The position numbers were made by a program, and so were the translations under genes. A stretch of DNA of 64,000 nt from Liopterus haemorrhoidalis (taxonomy: Eukaryota > Arthropoda > Insecta > Coleoptera > Dytiscidae): the NCBI GenBank assembly GCA_963971575.1, contig OZ020618.1, positions 8,000,501-8,064,500 on the forward strand, in the 5' to 3' direction. Below the pieces are notes generated by a model that did not search any database, had not been told where the DNA came from, and was given only the letters and a program-made list of their open reading frames with translations. Positions 63,267-64,000 of the stretch are shown here, piece after piece. Numbering within the stretch: the first letter of the stretch is position 1; every line of letters starts with the position of its first letter.

Positions 63267-63835
63267 TTGTCGATGACTTCTGGCAAACAAATTGTTGTAT
63301 ACCATTCAGCATTAATTGTTATCCAATCCTCCAAAGAAATGGTTGTGACATGTCCAATACAATCGAAGAAACAAGCAATCATTTTCTAGGAGGTGCTTCG
63401 TGAACGAACAGCTTTTGTGGTTTTCGGTTCATCTTGGAAGACAGTGGATTGTTGCTTAGTTTCCGGTTCATATGAATAAATCCAAGTTTCCTCACCTGTA
63501 ACGATGTTGTATACGGATTTTGCAGTGCCTAGGTTGATTTTTTTAGCATTCCCTTACACCAATCAACACGAGCTTTTTTTTTGAGCTTCGGTCAAATTAT
63601 ACAGAATCTATCAGGAACAGATCTTTTTCACAGCTAAATGTTCTTGCAAAATCGAATGTATTGCAGTCTGCGATATGCCAAAAGATGCCTCTATCTCACG
63701 GTAAGCCACATGCCGATCTTCTTCAATCATTTTGCGCACAGAATCTATGTTTTTTTTTAATCACAATTGATTTTGGTCGACCTTCACGTGATTCATCCCT
63801 GACGGACGCAGTACCATGACGAAATTCTGCAAACC
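63267..63835 (-). pseudogene. mariner transposase middle portion, sister of 49157 copy
   Basis: Minus strand: FRHGTASVRDESREGRPKSI, DSVRKMIEEDRHVAYREIEA, SFGISQTAIHSILQEHLAVK, a stop where RWIPH is expected, then VTGEETWIYSYEPETKQQST and MIACFFDCIGHVTTISLEDW, ending INAEWYTTICLPEVIDK. The first catalytic aspartate is glutamate (TGEE instead of TGDE). Truncated at both ends, without terminal repeats. It runs uninterrupted across the site where the 49-kb copy holds a hAT element. Confidence 0.88.
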
Positions 63836-63839
63836 AATA

Positions 63840-64000
63840 GGGGATACGCATAAAATTTATATTTCCTTAAAACTACATTTTTTTGATATGTTAATGTTAG
63901 TTATGTCACCAAACAAAACAAAAATCACATTTTAATTAATATTATAGCCAATTTTTTTAATTAAAATATTGTAAATTTGAAATAAGCTGACCACGGCGCG
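63840..64000. other. Window edge, nothing recognised
   Basis: AT-rich, no motif. Confidence 0.45.

Overview
The window reads as eukaryotic, AT-rich, repeat-dominated DNA from an insect or closely related arthropod. The evidence is the large set of Tc1/mariner copies (canonical D34D and DD41D types), hAT elements, many non-LTR retrotransposon fragments, a Penelope-like GIY-YIG fragment, a tRNA-headed SINE, and microsatellites embedded in interspersed repeats. A large-genome beetle or hemipteran would fit, but the species cannot be named from the sequence. No intact host protein gene, rRNA gene, functional tRNA gene or CRISPR array was found. The window is best read as intergenic or deep intronic DNA built from layers of dead mobile elements.

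Layout. 0-10 kb: reverse-transcriptase scraps of several LINE types, a SINE nested in one of them, a pogo-like MITE (3946-4373), a 5'-truncated mariner (8736-9256). 10-17 kb: a jockey-type LINE, a 1.07-kb interspersed repeat with a CAGA microsatellite, a Penelope-like element split by a TA-flanked mariner (13236-14428), and a hAT element with a transposase C-terminus (16045-16980). 17-28 kb: a LINE RNase H region, a hAT element with an exact 8-bp duplication and AACATCGATGTT palindromes (20211-21385), a 786-bp Maverick/Polinton-like mini-element carrying a packaging-ATPase fragment (22953-23738), a DD41D mariner deletion derivative (25048-25611), and a second hAT MITE with an exact 8-bp duplication (27306-27637). 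28-40 kb: more LINE pieces, a MITE with 58-bp near-perfect ends (31314-31756), a mariner-ended element filled with ~130-bp tandem repeats (34553-35486), and a 601-bp element whose empty site can be read from a paralogous copy (38473-39073). 40-64 kb: a nearly complete DD41D transposon (41603-42911), two copies of a CACAG-ended element with an orphan ORF, a mariner holding two nested insertions (49157-51497) and its truncated sister at 63.3 kb, a mariner deletion derivative (53995-54708), and further mariner and LINE remnants.

How the pieces relate. All transposase and reverse-transcriptase frames seen are broken or deleted. Several families are present in two or more copies, so element ends, target duplications, nesting order and some pre-insertion sites can be read inside the window itself. 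The most unusual object is the Maverick-like mini-element: 6-bp target duplication, termini beginning AG, ~190-bp inverted arms, and only one gene fragment between them, the N-terminal two thirds of an A32-type packaging ATPase.
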